DNA of 64,000 nucleotides from JAIVGZ01 sp964552205. Its GTDB lineage: Bacteria; Pseudomonadota; Gammaproteobacteria; Natronospirales; JAIVGZ01. Within the stretch, counting starts at the first letter, position 1, and the number at the start of each line of letters is the position of its first letter. Below, piece by piece: positions 15,003 to 23,736 of this stretch. Under the pieces are notes generated by a model, which saw only the letters and a list, made by a program, of their open reading frames with translations, made no database searches and was not told where the DNA came from. Location of the stretch: contig CAZKFT010000001.1 of the NCBI GenBank assembly GCA_964552205.1, positions 1 to 64,000 of the forward strand, written 5' to 3'. A program made the position numbers and the translations under genes.

Positions 15003-15875
15003 ATGACTGACGAACCGACAGAGACAGACAGTAACGGCGCACGCTCATGGTGGCGCCGCATCATCCAGGCGCTTAGCGGGGACCCCAAGGACCGCGATGA
15101 ATTGGTGGAGTTGCTGCGCGACGCGCAGAAAAGCGGTTTGTTCGATGCCGATGCACAGGCCATGATCGAAGGCGTGCTGCATGTCTCCGACATGCGCGTG
15201 CGTGACATCATGGTGCCTCGCCCACAGATGGCCGTCATCGAGCACGACACGGACATAGAAGCCATGCTGCCAGTCATCACCGATTCCGGTCACTCCCGGT
15301 TCCCGGTCATCGGTGATAGTCGCGACGAGGTTGAGGGCATTGTGCTTGCCAAGGATTTGCTCGCGTATTTTGTGCAGAGCCCGCGGCCGCCGTTCGACAT
15401 GCGCGAATACCTGCGCCCGGCGGTGTTCATCCCGGAGAGCAAACGTCTCAATGTCCTGCTGAAGGAGTTCCGGGCGAGTCGGAACCACATCGCGATTGTG
15501 GTGGACGAGTACGGAAGCGCATCCGGTCTGGTGACCATCGAGGACGTGCTTGAGCAGATTGTCGGGGAGATCGACGACGAGCACGATACCGAGGACGATG
15601 TCGCCATCCTTCAGCGTAGCGAGTCGCGTTGGACGGTCAAGGCGGTTACACACATCGAGGATTTCAACGACCATTTCGGAGCGGACTTCTCCTCGGAGGA
15701 GTACGACACCGTCGGTGGCATGGTGATGAATGCGTTCGGGCGCTTGCCCAAACGCAACGATCGTATCCGGATCGGACGATTCCGCTTCAAAGTGCTTCGC
15801 GCGGACGGACGACGTGTCCACCTGCTTCAGGTCGATGTGCTGCCGGCCGCTGAAGTCGGCGATGGTCCTGCCTAA
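15003..15875 (+). CDS. corC: CorC/YbeX CBS-domain protein
   Basis: 290 residues. An acidic N-terminus leads to two CBS domains (about 68-190; VRDIMVPRPQM marks the first and VDEYGSASGLVTIEDVLEQIVGEI-type sequence the second), then a CorC/HlyC transporter-associated domain (about 210-285). It has no membrane segment, unlike CNNM-type relatives. The family is linked to magnesium/cobalt efflux and, for YbeX, to ribosome-related phenotypes. The 3' end overlaps the lnt start by 14 bases. Confidence 0.95.
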   Translation: MTDEPTETDSNGARSWWRRIIQALSGDPKDRDELVELLRDAQKSGLFDADAQAMIEGVLHVSDMRVRDIMVPRPQMAVIEHDTDIEAMLPVITDSGHSRFPVIGDSRDEVEGIVLAKDLLAYFVQSPRPPFDMREYLRPAVFIPESKRLNVLLKEFRASRNHIAIVVDEYGSASGLVTIEDVLEQIVGEIDDEHDTEDDVAILQRSESRWTVKAVTHIEDFNDHFGADFSSEEYDTVGGMVMNAFGRLPKRNDRIRIGRFRFKVLRADGRRVHLLQVDVLPAAEVGDGPA

Positions 15876-17340
15876 GCGCGAGATATTGGCCCTCCTCGCG
15901 GGGGGTATGTGGCCGTTTGCGTTCGCGCCCTTTGGGTTCTGGCCGCTCGCGCTGGCGTCGCTGGCTGCAATATTCCTGTTACTAGGTGAGCAGCCCCGCC
16001 GCAGCATGGTGCGCGGTTTCCTGTTCGCACTCGGAATGTTCGGTGCTGGCGCCTGGTGGGTGTTCGTGAGCATCCATCAATTCGGCGGACTGCACTGGAG
16101 CGTGGCCGGCGCTTTGACCGTGACCATGATTCTCGTGTTGTCACTCTACGGCGCCCTTTTCGGTTGGCTTGTCTGCCGTTTCTTCCCCGGCACCGGGGCT
16201 TGGCGCTGGCTGGTCGCGCTTCCTGCGTTGTGGGTACTGCTGGAGTGGGTGCGCGGCTGGTTCCTGTCCGGGTTTGGCTGGCTGAGCACCGGGTACGCCT
16301 TCATCGACGCACCGCTTGGAGGGTTGTCGCCGGTTGGCGGTTTGCATCTGGTGTCGTGGGCCGCCGCCCTGACAGTGGGGATTGTCATCTATCTGCTACG
16401 GGAACGCCCGCGCTGGCCGCAGGCATTTGGTGCGCTCGCACTCGGGCTTGTTCTCTGGGGTGGCGCGTCGGTGGCCGAGCGCCACGAGTTTCACAGGTCA
16501 GCGGGTGAACCCCTGTTGGTCGCGTTGATTCAAGGGAATGTCGGGCAGGACCTCAAATGGGAACCAGCACATCTCCTGCCTACCATCCGTCTTTATGATG
16601 GGCTGACTGCGGACCATTGGGATGCGGATATCGTGGTGTGGCCGGAAGCAGCGCTGCCTGCACTACGCATGCAACTCACAGACTACCTCGAGACACTGGA
16701 TGAGATTGCCGTCGCCCGCGACACCGGCATCATCATGGGGATGTTGGTCTGGAACCGGGTAGAGGACACCTATTTCAACGGCGTGATGGCGCTGGGCCAG
16801 GGCGAGGGTGAGTACTTCAAACGCCATTTGGTACCCTTCGGCGAGTTTTTCCCTGTGCCAGCCTTGGTGCGTAGTTGGCTGCGCATGATGAACCTGCCGT
16901 ATTCGGACTTCACGCGTGGCGCCAGAGACCAACTCCCTCTCGAGGTGGCAGGCCACCGGGTAGCGGCCTCGATCTGCTACGAGGCGGCCTATGGTGCCAC
17001 CATGATCCGTGACGCAGCTGCGGCCAACCTGCTTGTGAATGTCAGCAATGACGCCTGGTTCGGGGACACCATCGCGCCCCACCAGCATCTGCAGATTGTC
17101 CGTCAGCGTGCGCGGGAAGCCGGGCGCTGGATGCTGCGGGCGACCAACACCGGCATCACCGCGGTCATCGGACCGGATGGACGTGTCACCGCACGGTTGC
17201 CACAGTTCGAGGTCGGCGTGTTGCGCGCTGAAGTGCGACCACTCACTGGAACGACGCCGTATGCGCGCTTCCGGGACTTTCCGGTGGTGATTTTGATGGT
17301 CATCGTACTCGGCCTGGCGCTGCGTTTCAGGTATTCTTGA
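15862..17340 (+). CDS. lnt: Apolipoprotein N-acyltransferase
   Basis: 492 residues from ATG 15862 (MVLPKREILALLAGG), which overlaps the end of corC. About seven or eight N-terminal membrane helices (1-200) lead into a periplasmic nitrilase-like domain. The catalytic triad is visible: Glu in VVWPEAALP, Lys in YFKRHLVPFGEF, and C372 in SICYEAAYG. It adds the third acyl chain to lipoproteins in the inner membrane, the last step before Lol sorting. leuS begins 7 bases after its stop. Confidence 0.97.
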   Translation: MVLPKREILALLAGGMWPFAFAPFGFWPLALASLAAIFLLLGEQPRRSMVRGFLFALGMFGAGAWWVFVSIHQFGGLHWSVAGALTVTMILVLSLYGALFGWLVCRFFPGTGAWRWLVALPALWVLLEWVRGWFLSGFGWLSTGYAFIDAPLGGLSPVGGLHLVSWAAALTVGIVIYLLRERPRWPQAFGALALGLVLWGGASVAERHEFHRSAGEPLLVALIQGNVGQDLKWEPAHLLPTIRLYDGLTADHWDADIVVWPEAALPALRMQLTDYLETLDEIAVARDTGIIMGMLVWNRVEDTYFNGVMALGQGEGEYFKRHLVPFGEFFPVPALVRSWLRMMNLPYSDFTRGARDQLPLEVAGHRVAASICYEAAYGATMIRDAAAANLLVNVSNDAWFGDTIAPHQHLQIVRQRAREAGRWMLRATNTGITAVIGPDGRVTARLPQFEVGVLRAEVRPLTGTTPYARFRDFPVVILMVIVLGLALRFRYS

Positions 17341-17347
17341 CCGCTTC

Positions 17348-19963
17348 ATGAACGACCAGTACGACCCCAAAGAGTCCGAAACTATCGCTCAGGCATGGTG
17401 GCGTGAACACGGCACCTTCCGTGCGGTGGACGACGACACGCGCGAGAAGTTCTACTGCCTGTGCATGTTCCCGTATCCCAGCGGAAAACTGCACATGGGC
17501 CATGTGCGCAACTATGCTATCGGCGATGTGATATCACGCTACCACCGTATGCAGGGCAGGAATGTGCTCCAGCCCATGGGTTGGGATGCGTTCGGGCTGC
17601 CAGCAGAGAATGCGGCGATGCAGAACAAGGTCTCGCCGGCCAAGTGGACCCGCGACAACATTGCCTACATGCGCGGACAGTTGCAGGCGCTCGGCTTCGC
17701 GCTGGATTGGGATCGCGAGCTGGCGACTTGCGATGCGGACTACTACCGATGGAACCAGTGGTTCTTCCTGCGCATGCGAGAGCAAGGCATCGCCTACAAG
17801 AAGACAGGCGTGGTGAATTGGGATCCCGTTGACCAAACCGTGCTCGCGAATGAACAGGTAATCGATGGGCGTGGTTGGCGCACCGGCGCGTTGGTCGAGC
17901 GGCGCGAGATACCGATGTACTACCTCAATATCACACGCTATGCGGACACGCTGTTACAGGCGCTGGATGGGCTAGAGGGTTGGCCGGAACGCGTGCGCGT
18001 GATGCAGGCGAACTGGATAGGCCGCAGCGAGGGTGTCGAGATTGGATTTCCGCATGACGACGGAGTCCTCAAGGTCTTCACGACGCGTCCAGACACATTG
18101 ATGGGCGCCACTTGGGTTGCGGTGGCCGCGGAACATCCGCTGGCAGCGAAGGCGGCGGCCACGGACGCAAAAGTTGCTGCGTTCATCGAGGAATGCAGCC
18201 ATGGCGCCAACACGGAGGCCGAGCTGGCGACGCAGGAGAAAACGGGAATCGCCACCTCGCTCACCGTGAAACACCCGCTGACCGGTGACGACCTGCCGGT
18301 CTGGGTCGCGAACTATGTGCTGATGAGCTACGGCGAAGGTGCGGTGATGGCGGTGCCGGCCCACGACGAGCGCGATTTCGAGTTCGCGCGCAAGTACGGG
18401 CTTCCCATCCGCGCCGTGGTTCGTGACCGCGACGGTGAGGCCCTCGACCCGGCGACGATGGAAGAAGCCTTCGTCAGCAAAGAGGGCGTTCTGTGCAACT
18501 CCGGGAAATACGACGGCATGGATTTCAAGGCGGGCTTCGATGCCATCGCCGCTGACTTGACCGCCAAGGATCTGGGAGACAAGCGCGTCCAGTTCCGGCT
18601 GCGCGATTGGGGTATTTCCCGACAGCGCTATTGGGGTTGTCCGATTCCCATCATCCACTGCCCCAAGTGCGGGGAGGTGCCGGTCCCGGATGAGCACCTG
18701 CCGGTTCGGCTACCGGAAGACTTGGTGCCGGATGGAAGTGGTAACCCCCTGCGCAAGTGCGGCGAGTTCGTGAATGTCGGCTGCCCGAAGTGTGGCACTG
18801 CCGCACGACGGGAAACGGACACCATGGACACCTTCGTGGATTCGTCCTGGTATTTTCTGCGGTTCGCTTGCGCAGGTAATGACAAAGCCATGGTGGACAG
18901 TCGTGCCACCTACTGGATGCCGGTGGATCAATACATCGGTGGCATCGAACATGCCATCCTGCATCTCCTGTATTCACGATTCTGGGTGCGTGTCATGCGT
19001 GACCTGGGGCTGGTGGAGCTGGAAGAGCCATTCCGCAACCTGTTGACCCAAGGCATGGTGCTGAACCATATCTTCTCGCGCCGGGAAGGTGAGGGCCGCG
19101 TGGAATATTTCAATCCGGCTGATCTCGACATTCAGCGTGATGAGAAGGGAGAGATTACCGGGGCCGTTGCGCGTGCCGATGGCAAGCCTGTGACTTGGGA
19201 AGGCATGGGCACCATGTCCAAGTCGAAGAACAATGGCGTGGACCCGAACGAGATGATTGCGCGCTACGGCGCGGACACCGCGCGTCTGTACATGTTGTTC
19301 ACATCGCCGCCCGAGCAATCGCTGGAGTGGTCGGATGCGGGTATCGAAGGTGCGGCACGATTCCTGCGGCGCTTGTGGAGGCTGGTGCATGAGCATGTAA
19401 GCGCCCTGCACGAATCAGGGGACTCGCTTCGGGAGGTCTCGTTCGTCGACCTGGCGCTGACGGATTCCCAGAGAGATCTGCGCAGGGCTACTCACTCGAC
19501 CATCGCCAAGGTCAGTGACGATGTGGGTCGTCGCTACACCTTCAACACAGCTATTGCCGCCATCATGGAATTACTGAACGCGGTAGCGCGCTTCGAGGAT
19601 CAATCGCCGCAGGGCAGGGCGACCCGACACGAGGCACTGGTAAGCGCCGTGTTGTTGCTGGCGCCGATGGTGCCGCACGTCTGTCACGTGTTGTGGCAAG
19701 CGCTTGGGCACGAGGGTACCGTGGCGGATGCGCGTTGGCCGACGGTCGATGAGACAGCGCTGGTTCGGGATTCCATCACGCTGGTGGTGCAGGTGAATGG
19801 CAAATTGCGCAGCGAAATCGAAGTGGCCAAGGATGCACCTCGCGAGCTGATCGAGCGTACGGCGCTGGGCGACAGCAATGTGCGGCGTTTCATCGAAGGC
19901 GTCGAGGTAAAGCGCGTCATCGTGGTCCCTGGCCGCCTCGTGAACATCGTGGTGTCCTCATGA
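17348..19963 (+). CDS. leuS: Leucyl-tRNA synthetase
   Basis: 871 residues, full length. Class I synthetase with the HIGH motif HMGH at 49-52 and the KMSKS-type loop MSKSK at 623-627, a CP1 editing domain between, a zinc-type CPKCGEV segment, and a C-terminal anticodon-binding region. Charges tRNA-Leu. The stop overlaps the next start (lptE, ATGA), the standard leuS-lptE pairing of gammaproteobacteria. Confidence 0.99.
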   Translation: MNDQYDPKESETIAQAWWREHGTFRAVDDDTREKFYCLCMFPYPSGKLHMGHVRNYAIGDVISRYHRMQGRNVLQPMGWDAFGLPAENAAMQNKVSPAKWTRDNIAYMRGQLQALGFALDWDRELATCDADYYRWNQWFFLRMREQGIAYKKTGVVNWDPVDQTVLANEQVIDGRGWRTGALVERREIPMYYLNITRYADTLLQALDGLEGWPERVRVMQANWIGRSEGVEIGFPHDDGVLKVFTTRPDTLMGATWVAVAAEHPLAAKAAATDAKVAAFIEECSHGANTEAELATQEKTGIATSLTVKHPLTGDDLPVWVANYVLMSYGEGAVMAVPAHDERDFEFARKYGLPIRAVVRDRDGEALDPATMEEAFVSKEGVLCNSGKYDGMDFKAGFDAIAADLTAKDLGDKRVQFRLRDWGISRQRYWGCPIPIIHCPKCGEVPVPDEHLPVRLPEDLVPDGSGNPLRKCGEFVNVGCPKCGTAARRETDTMDTFVDSSWYFLRFACAGNDKAMVDSRATYWMPVDQYIGGIEHAILHLLYSRFWVRVMRDLGLVELEEPFRNLLTQGMVLNHIFSRREGEGRVEYFNPADLDIQRDEKGEITGAVARADGKPVTWEGMGTMSKSKNNGVDPNEMIARYGADTARLYMLFTSPPEQSLEWSDAGIEGAARFLRRLWRLVHEHVSALHESGDSLREVSFVDLALTDSQRDLRRATHSTIAKVSDDVGRRYTFNTAIAAIMELLNAVARFEDQSPQGRATRHEALVSAVLLLAPMVPHVCHVLWQALGHEGTVADARWPTVDETALVRDSITLVVQVNGKLRSEIEVAKDAPRELIERTALGDSNVRRFIEGVEVKRVIVVPGRLVNIVVSS

Positions 19964-20493
19964 TCCGTGGGACCACCATCCGTAGGCGCGCTGCTGTGCA
20001 GCGCGTCAATACTGCCGCGACGGTTTGTGCCATTGCTACCCTCGCTCTGGCCCTCACCGCCTGCGGGTTCCAGCTGCGCGGCGCCGCGCAGATTGACCCT
20101 GCTCTGAATCCAATGGTCATCGACAGCGTGTCGTCGGGCTCAGCGCTCCTGCCGCCACTGCGGCGCGCGCTGGTAGACGCCGGGGCCACCTTCGAAGGCA
20201 GTCCAAGGGCCACCTTGGTCATCCTCGAGGACGAAATGGGGCAGCGGGTTGCGGCAGTGTCAGCGCAGGGTCGACCACGGGAGCTGGAACTTTCCTACCG
20301 GGTGGCGTTCGAAGTCCATAGTGAGGGCGGTATCCTGCTGGAGCGCCGGACTCTTACTTTGTCCCGGGAATTCGCCGTGGACGAGCGCGATATTCTGGGA
20401 AAGTCCCAGGAAGCGGAAGTTTTGAGAGCAGGGCTGGTGCGTGATATGGTGGCCGCCCTCGTGCGCCAAGTGGCTGCGGTGAGACAGCAATGA
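19960..20493 (+). CDS. lptE: LPS-assembly lipoprotein LptE
   Basis: 177 residues. After a short basic lead, a lipoprotein signal ends in the lipobox LTAC, followed by GFQLRG, the hallmark N-terminus of mature LptE. The OM lipoprotein plugs the LptD barrel and takes part in inserting lipopolysaccharide. Coupled to leuS upstream. Its stop overlaps the start of a small unrelated gene instead of holA; the metal-uptake cassette has entered here. Confidence 0.95.
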   Translation: MIRGTTIRRRAAVQRVNTAATVCAIATLALALTACGFQLRGAAQIDPALNPMVIDSVSSGSALLPPLRRALVDAGATFEGSPRATLVILEDEMGQRVAAVSAQGRPRELELSYRVAFEVHSEGGILLERRTLTLSREFAVDERDILGKSQEAEVLRAGLVRDMVAALVRQVAAVRQQ

Positions 20494-20783
20494 ATGGACT
20501 TCATACGACCAAAGGCAGCATCCAGATGACCGTGCTCGCGGTCATGCTGCTTGTCGTCCAGTTCGGTCTGGTCCAACACAATATCGAGCATATCCCCGCC
20601 GAGCTGGATATTGCCTGCGAGTTCTGTGTCGCAGGTCACCAGCCTTCAGCACCGCCACAATCCACCCTGTCGGTCATCCCGGATGCAGCCCAGTCGGTGG
20701 AAGCCGTACCTGCCGCGCCGCGGGCTCCCGTTTTTCGACCTTCCCCGGCACACCCACCCCGCGGACCTCCTGTTTACGCCTGA
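20490..20783 (+). CDS. Small membrane protein with His/CxxC motif (DUF2946-like?)
   Basis: 97 residues, ATG 20490 overlapping the lptE stop (ATGA); M13 at 20526 is an alternative start. One hydrophobic helix (about 13-29) is followed by potential metal ligands: H30, H34, then C43 and C46 (CEFC) and H50. The tail is Pro/Ala-rich. Small proteins with this helix plus H-x-H/CxxC layout (DUF2946-like) are often found beside copper or zinc uptake genes; the family assignment is tentative. Position immediately upstream of the metal-transport genes supports a metal-related role, by inference. Confidence 0.7.
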   Translation: MNGLHTTKGSIQMTVLAVMLLVVQFGLVQHNIEHIPAELDIACEFCVAGHQPSAPPQSTLSVIPDAAQSVEAVPAAPRAPVFRPSPAHPPRGPPVYA

Positions 20784-20856
20784 ACCTTCCAAATAAGTTC
20801 GACGCACCTTGATGGTGTGTTGATGTTCAGTCGTAATCAGAATGAGGAATGCAACG

Positions 20857-22272
20857 ATGTTTCAGAAGAAATCATTGATTGGTTTGGCCAGCGCGGCTGC
20901 GTTGGGAATGGTGGGCGCACAGGCGTCCGAACCGGCAGAGGCACCGAAGGGCCCGCAGCGTGATCCTTTGGATGGGCCGAGTCTGCGCACCAGCGCCTTC
21001 CAGATTGGGGGCGGTAGTCAGCAACAGGCCAGTGGCGGCAGCAACTTCAACCCGGCGATTTCCGTCATCCTGGATGGCGTCTTTTATGGCGACAACGTTC
21101 ACGGCGAGGGCCTGGAGCTTATCGAGGAAATTGATGGATTCGGTGGTGGCCATGCACACGGGAATGGTGGCCATGGCCATGGTGGTATGCAGCGCGGGTT
21201 CAATCTGAGGGAGACCGAGCTCGCCATTTCTGCAACGGTGGATCCCTATTGGGATGGCATGGTGCTCATGGTGGTTGCGGACGGTGAGGTCGAGCTGGAG
21301 GAAGCGTTCATCACCACCCGCGCATTGCCGGGTGGATTGCAGCTCAAGATGGGCCGATTCCTGTCGGATGTCGGCTACATCAACAAGCAACACCCGCACT
21401 CATGGATGTTCGTGGACCGTCCGCTCGTGAACCGCTTGATCTTCGGTGACCACGGCCTACAGGAAAACGGTGTCCAATTGTCATGGGTCCCGGCAACACC
21501 GTTCTATTCACGTTTCGGCGTGGAAGTGTTGCAGGGCGAAAGTGAGGGTGTCGCTGCCTATATCGGTGAAGTGGATGACGTCGCAGGGACGGACCGCATC
21601 ATTGGCGAGAAGTCGGGGCCGCGCCTGTTCACGGCCTTCGCCAAGATTGCGCCGGACCTGGGATACAACCATGCCTTGCAGGGCGGCCTGTTTTACGGGA
21701 ACTCCAATACCTACCAGTACACCGATGAGCACAGCACACGCTTTGAGGACTGGAACGGCAGCGCCCGCTTCTGGGGGCTGGACGTTGTGTACAAATATGA
21801 TGCAGGTGGCGCATACGGGGCCGGCAACTTCGTGCTCCAGGGTGAGTACACCAAGCGCCGCCGGAACCTTGATCGTCAGGATGTGTATTTTTCCTGTCAC
21901 CCAGCCGCGCTGCCTTGCACTGACCCGGGCAATCAGTTCCAACCCGGCGATATCAACAACGTACAGTCCTTCCGTCAGACGCAGGATGGTTACTACCTCC
22001 AGGGCGTCTATGGCTTCGCGCCTCGCTGGAATGTCGGTGCACGCTACGAGCGTGTGGGTATGAGCAACTTCAATGGCCGCGGTGCAGGGACAGAGTTCGA
22101 CAGTTCGGACCGCTGGACAGTGCAAGCAACTTGGATGCCGACGGAGTTCTCGCGTTTGCGGGCCCAGTTCAGCCGTAGCGATTTCGCGGTTGGCGGGGCG
22201 CGTGAAAGCTTCAACCAGTTCTTCCTGCAGTGGCAGGTAAGTCTTGGCGTCCACGGTGCCCACGCGTTCTAG
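20857..22272 (+). CDS. Outer-membrane barrel with His-rich loop, probable zinc-linked porin/receptor
   Basis: 471 residues from ATG 20857 (GAGG 9 bases upstream; an ATG at 20842 overlaps that RBS). The signal peptide ends around residue 23 (AQA). A Gly/His cluster at 99-108 (HAHGNGGHGHG) is a likely metal-binding loop. The rest has alternating amphipathic strands rich in aromatic residues and ends in a long barrel-type pattern (FFLQWQVSLGVHGAHAF). No TonB plug domain is seen. Similar proteins are annotated as zinc-regulated outer-membrane receptors and occur next to Znu-type importers; here a metal ABC importer follows 10 bases later. Specificity for zinc is inferred. Confidence 0.75.
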   Translation: MFQKKSLIGLASAAALGMVGAQASEPAEAPKGPQRDPLDGPSLRTSAFQIGGGSQQQASGGSNFNPAISVILDGVFYGDNVHGEGLELIEEIDGFGGGHAHGNGGHGHGGMQRGFNLRETELAISATVDPYWDGMVLMVVADGEVELEEAFITTRALPGGLQLKMGRFLSDVGYINKQHPHSWMFVDRPLVNRLIFGDHGLQENGVQLSWVPATPFYSRFGVEVLQGESEGVAAYIGEVDDVAGTDRIIGEKSGPRLFTAFAKIAPDLGYNHALQGGLFYGNSNTYQYTDEHSTRFEDWNGSARFWGLDVVYKYDAGGAYGAGNFVLQGEYTKRRRNLDRQDVYFSCHPAALPCTDPGNQFQPGDINNVQSFRQTQDGYYLQGVYGFAPRWNVGARYERVGMSNFNGRGAGTEFDSSDRWTVQATWMPTEFSRLRAQFSRSDFAVGGARESFNQFFLQWQVSLGVHGAHAF

Positions 22273-22282
22273 GAGGTGAGAC

Positions 22283-23167
22283 ATGCTTAGACTCCTAACT
22301 TTGGGTTTTGTGCTGGCGTGGGCGGGTGTCGCCCACGCGCAGCTCAACATCGTTGCCACCACCGCTAACATGGGCATGCTTGCGCGGACCGTTGGGGGGG
22401 ATGCTGTGCGTGTCACGGTCCTCGCCCCACCGGACCGGGACGCGCATTACCTGGAAGCGCGTCCCAGCATGATGGCTGCCATGCGGCGGGCAGACCTGCT
22501 GGTCGCTGTTGGCGCGGAGCTCGAGATTGGTTGGTTGCCCGCAGTGTTGGGCGGTGCCAACAACCCTCGGGTACTGCCGGGGCGCCCCGGTTACTTCGAG
22601 GGTGCCGCACATGTAGACCTCATCGAGGTCCTACCGGATGCAGATCGGTCTGGCGGTGATGTCCACCCTGGCGGGAATCCACATTTCTACACCGACCCGG
22701 TGCGGATGGCTCAGGTGGCCATTGCACTCGGTGAGCGACTGGCACTGCTGGACGCACAACGGGCGGACGCCTACCGACGAAGAGCGTCGGCGTTCTCGGC
22801 TGCAGTGGATGCCAGAATGGCGGGATGGCAAGCCCGACTCGACGGTATGCCACCAGTGGTTGCGTATCATAAGGACATGAATTATTTCTTTGACCGCTTC
22901 GGAATGGGCGTGGTCGGCTATATCGAACCATTGCCGGGCATCCCACCCACTGCGCGTCACCTGTCTGCCTTGGTGACACAACTGCGAGGAACACAGGGCA
23001 TCATCGTTCACTTGCCATTCCAGCCGGCAGATGGACCTGAGTTCGTTGGTCGGGAGCTTGGTTGGCGCGTGGTGAGGAACCCCAGCAACGTTGCCGTGCG
23101 TGGTACCGGTGAGGACTACCTCGCTCTTGTGGACACTTGGGTGAATAATCTGGTGGGCGCACATTAG
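22283..23167 (+). CDS. Metal ABC transporter, periplasmic binding protein (ZnuA/TroA family)
   Basis: 294 residues, RBS AGGAGGTGAG directly before ATG 22283. Signal peptide 1-19. Cluster-9 (A-I) metal-binding fold with ligand-type histidines H55 (DAHYLEARPS), H134 (GNPHFYTDP) and H196 (AYHKDMNYF). The long His-rich loop of canonical ZnuA is missing, although the OM partner carries one. It delivers Zn or Mn to the membrane permease; zinc is favoured by the neighbouring His/CxxC proteins but not proven. Its stop overlaps the GTG start of the ATPase gene. Confidence 0.92.
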   Translation: MLRLLTLGFVLAWAGVAHAQLNIVATTANMGMLARTVGGDAVRVTVLAPPDRDAHYLEARPSMMAAMRRADLLVAVGAELEIGWLPAVLGGANNPRVLPGRPGYFEGAAHVDLIEVLPDADRSGGDVHPGGNPHFYTDPVRMAQVAIALGERLALLDAQRADAYRRRASAFSAAVDARMAGWQARLDGMPPVVAYHKDMNYFFDRFGMGVVGYIEPLPGIPPTARHLSALVTQLRGTQGIIVHLPFQPADGPEFVGRELGWRVVRNPSNVAVRGTGEDYLALVDTWVNNLVGAH

Positions 23168-23736
23168 TGTCAGACCGGTCCTTGATTTCAGTTGATGCGC
23201 TGGTTGCGGGATACACGGGGCCGGTTGTCGGCCCCGTGTCTTTCGGAATCCACGCGGGCGAAGTGGTGGGGTTGAACGGTGCGAATGGCATCGGGAAGTC
23301 CACCATTCTCGCCGCCATCACAGGGACGGCGAACTGTTTCAGTGGGGAAATCAAGCGCGCACCGGGTTTGCGTGTTGCCCATCACAGGCAGCTCACGATA
23401 CGCCCGGAGGAACTGCCGGTTCGAGGTTCGGAGTTGGTGGAGGTCATGGGTGCCAATCCGGACGACTGTCCAGAGTGGTTACGACCGCAGTTGAGCAAGC
23501 CTGTGGATGAACTTTCCGGTGGGCAGTACCAGTTTCTCCAGACGTGGCTTTGTCTGGCTGGGCCTGCGAATCTCATCTTGCTGGATGAACCCAGCAACAA
23601 CCTCGACCATCGAGGTATCACCTTGTTGACCGAGCTGTTGCAGGGATTGGGCCCGGACCGCTCTGTCGTCCTTGTCAGTCATGAGACCGAATTCCTGACG
23701 GCTACCTGTTCGCGTGTGATCGAGGTGCTGCAATGA
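23167..23736 (+). CDS. Metal ABC transporter, ATP-binding protein (short)
   Basis: 189 residues with a GTG start inside the stop of the binding-protein gene. All ABC motifs are present: Walker A GANGIGKST, signature LSGGQ, Walker B LILLDEP, and H-loop SHE. It stops soon after the H-loop, about 40-60 residues shorter than a usual ZnuC, so the C-terminal regulatory extension is missing. The frame overlaps the permease start (ATGA), so the end is a real one and not a sequencing break. Confidence 0.9.
   Translation: MSDRSLISVDALVAGYTGPVVGPVSFGIHAGEVVGLNGANGIGKSTILAAITGTANCFSGEIKRAPGLRVAHHRQLTIRPEELPVRGSELVEVMGANPDDCPEWLRPQLSKPVDELSGGQYQFLQTWLCLAGPANLILLDEPSNNLDHRGITLLTELLQGLGPDRSVVLVSHETEFLTATCSRVIEVLQ

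Noticed and set aside
20784..20856. Zur-binding site before the His-rich barrel
   Set aside because: No convincing inverted repeat of the Zur type is seen in this 73-base gap; zinc control remains possible from elsewhere.
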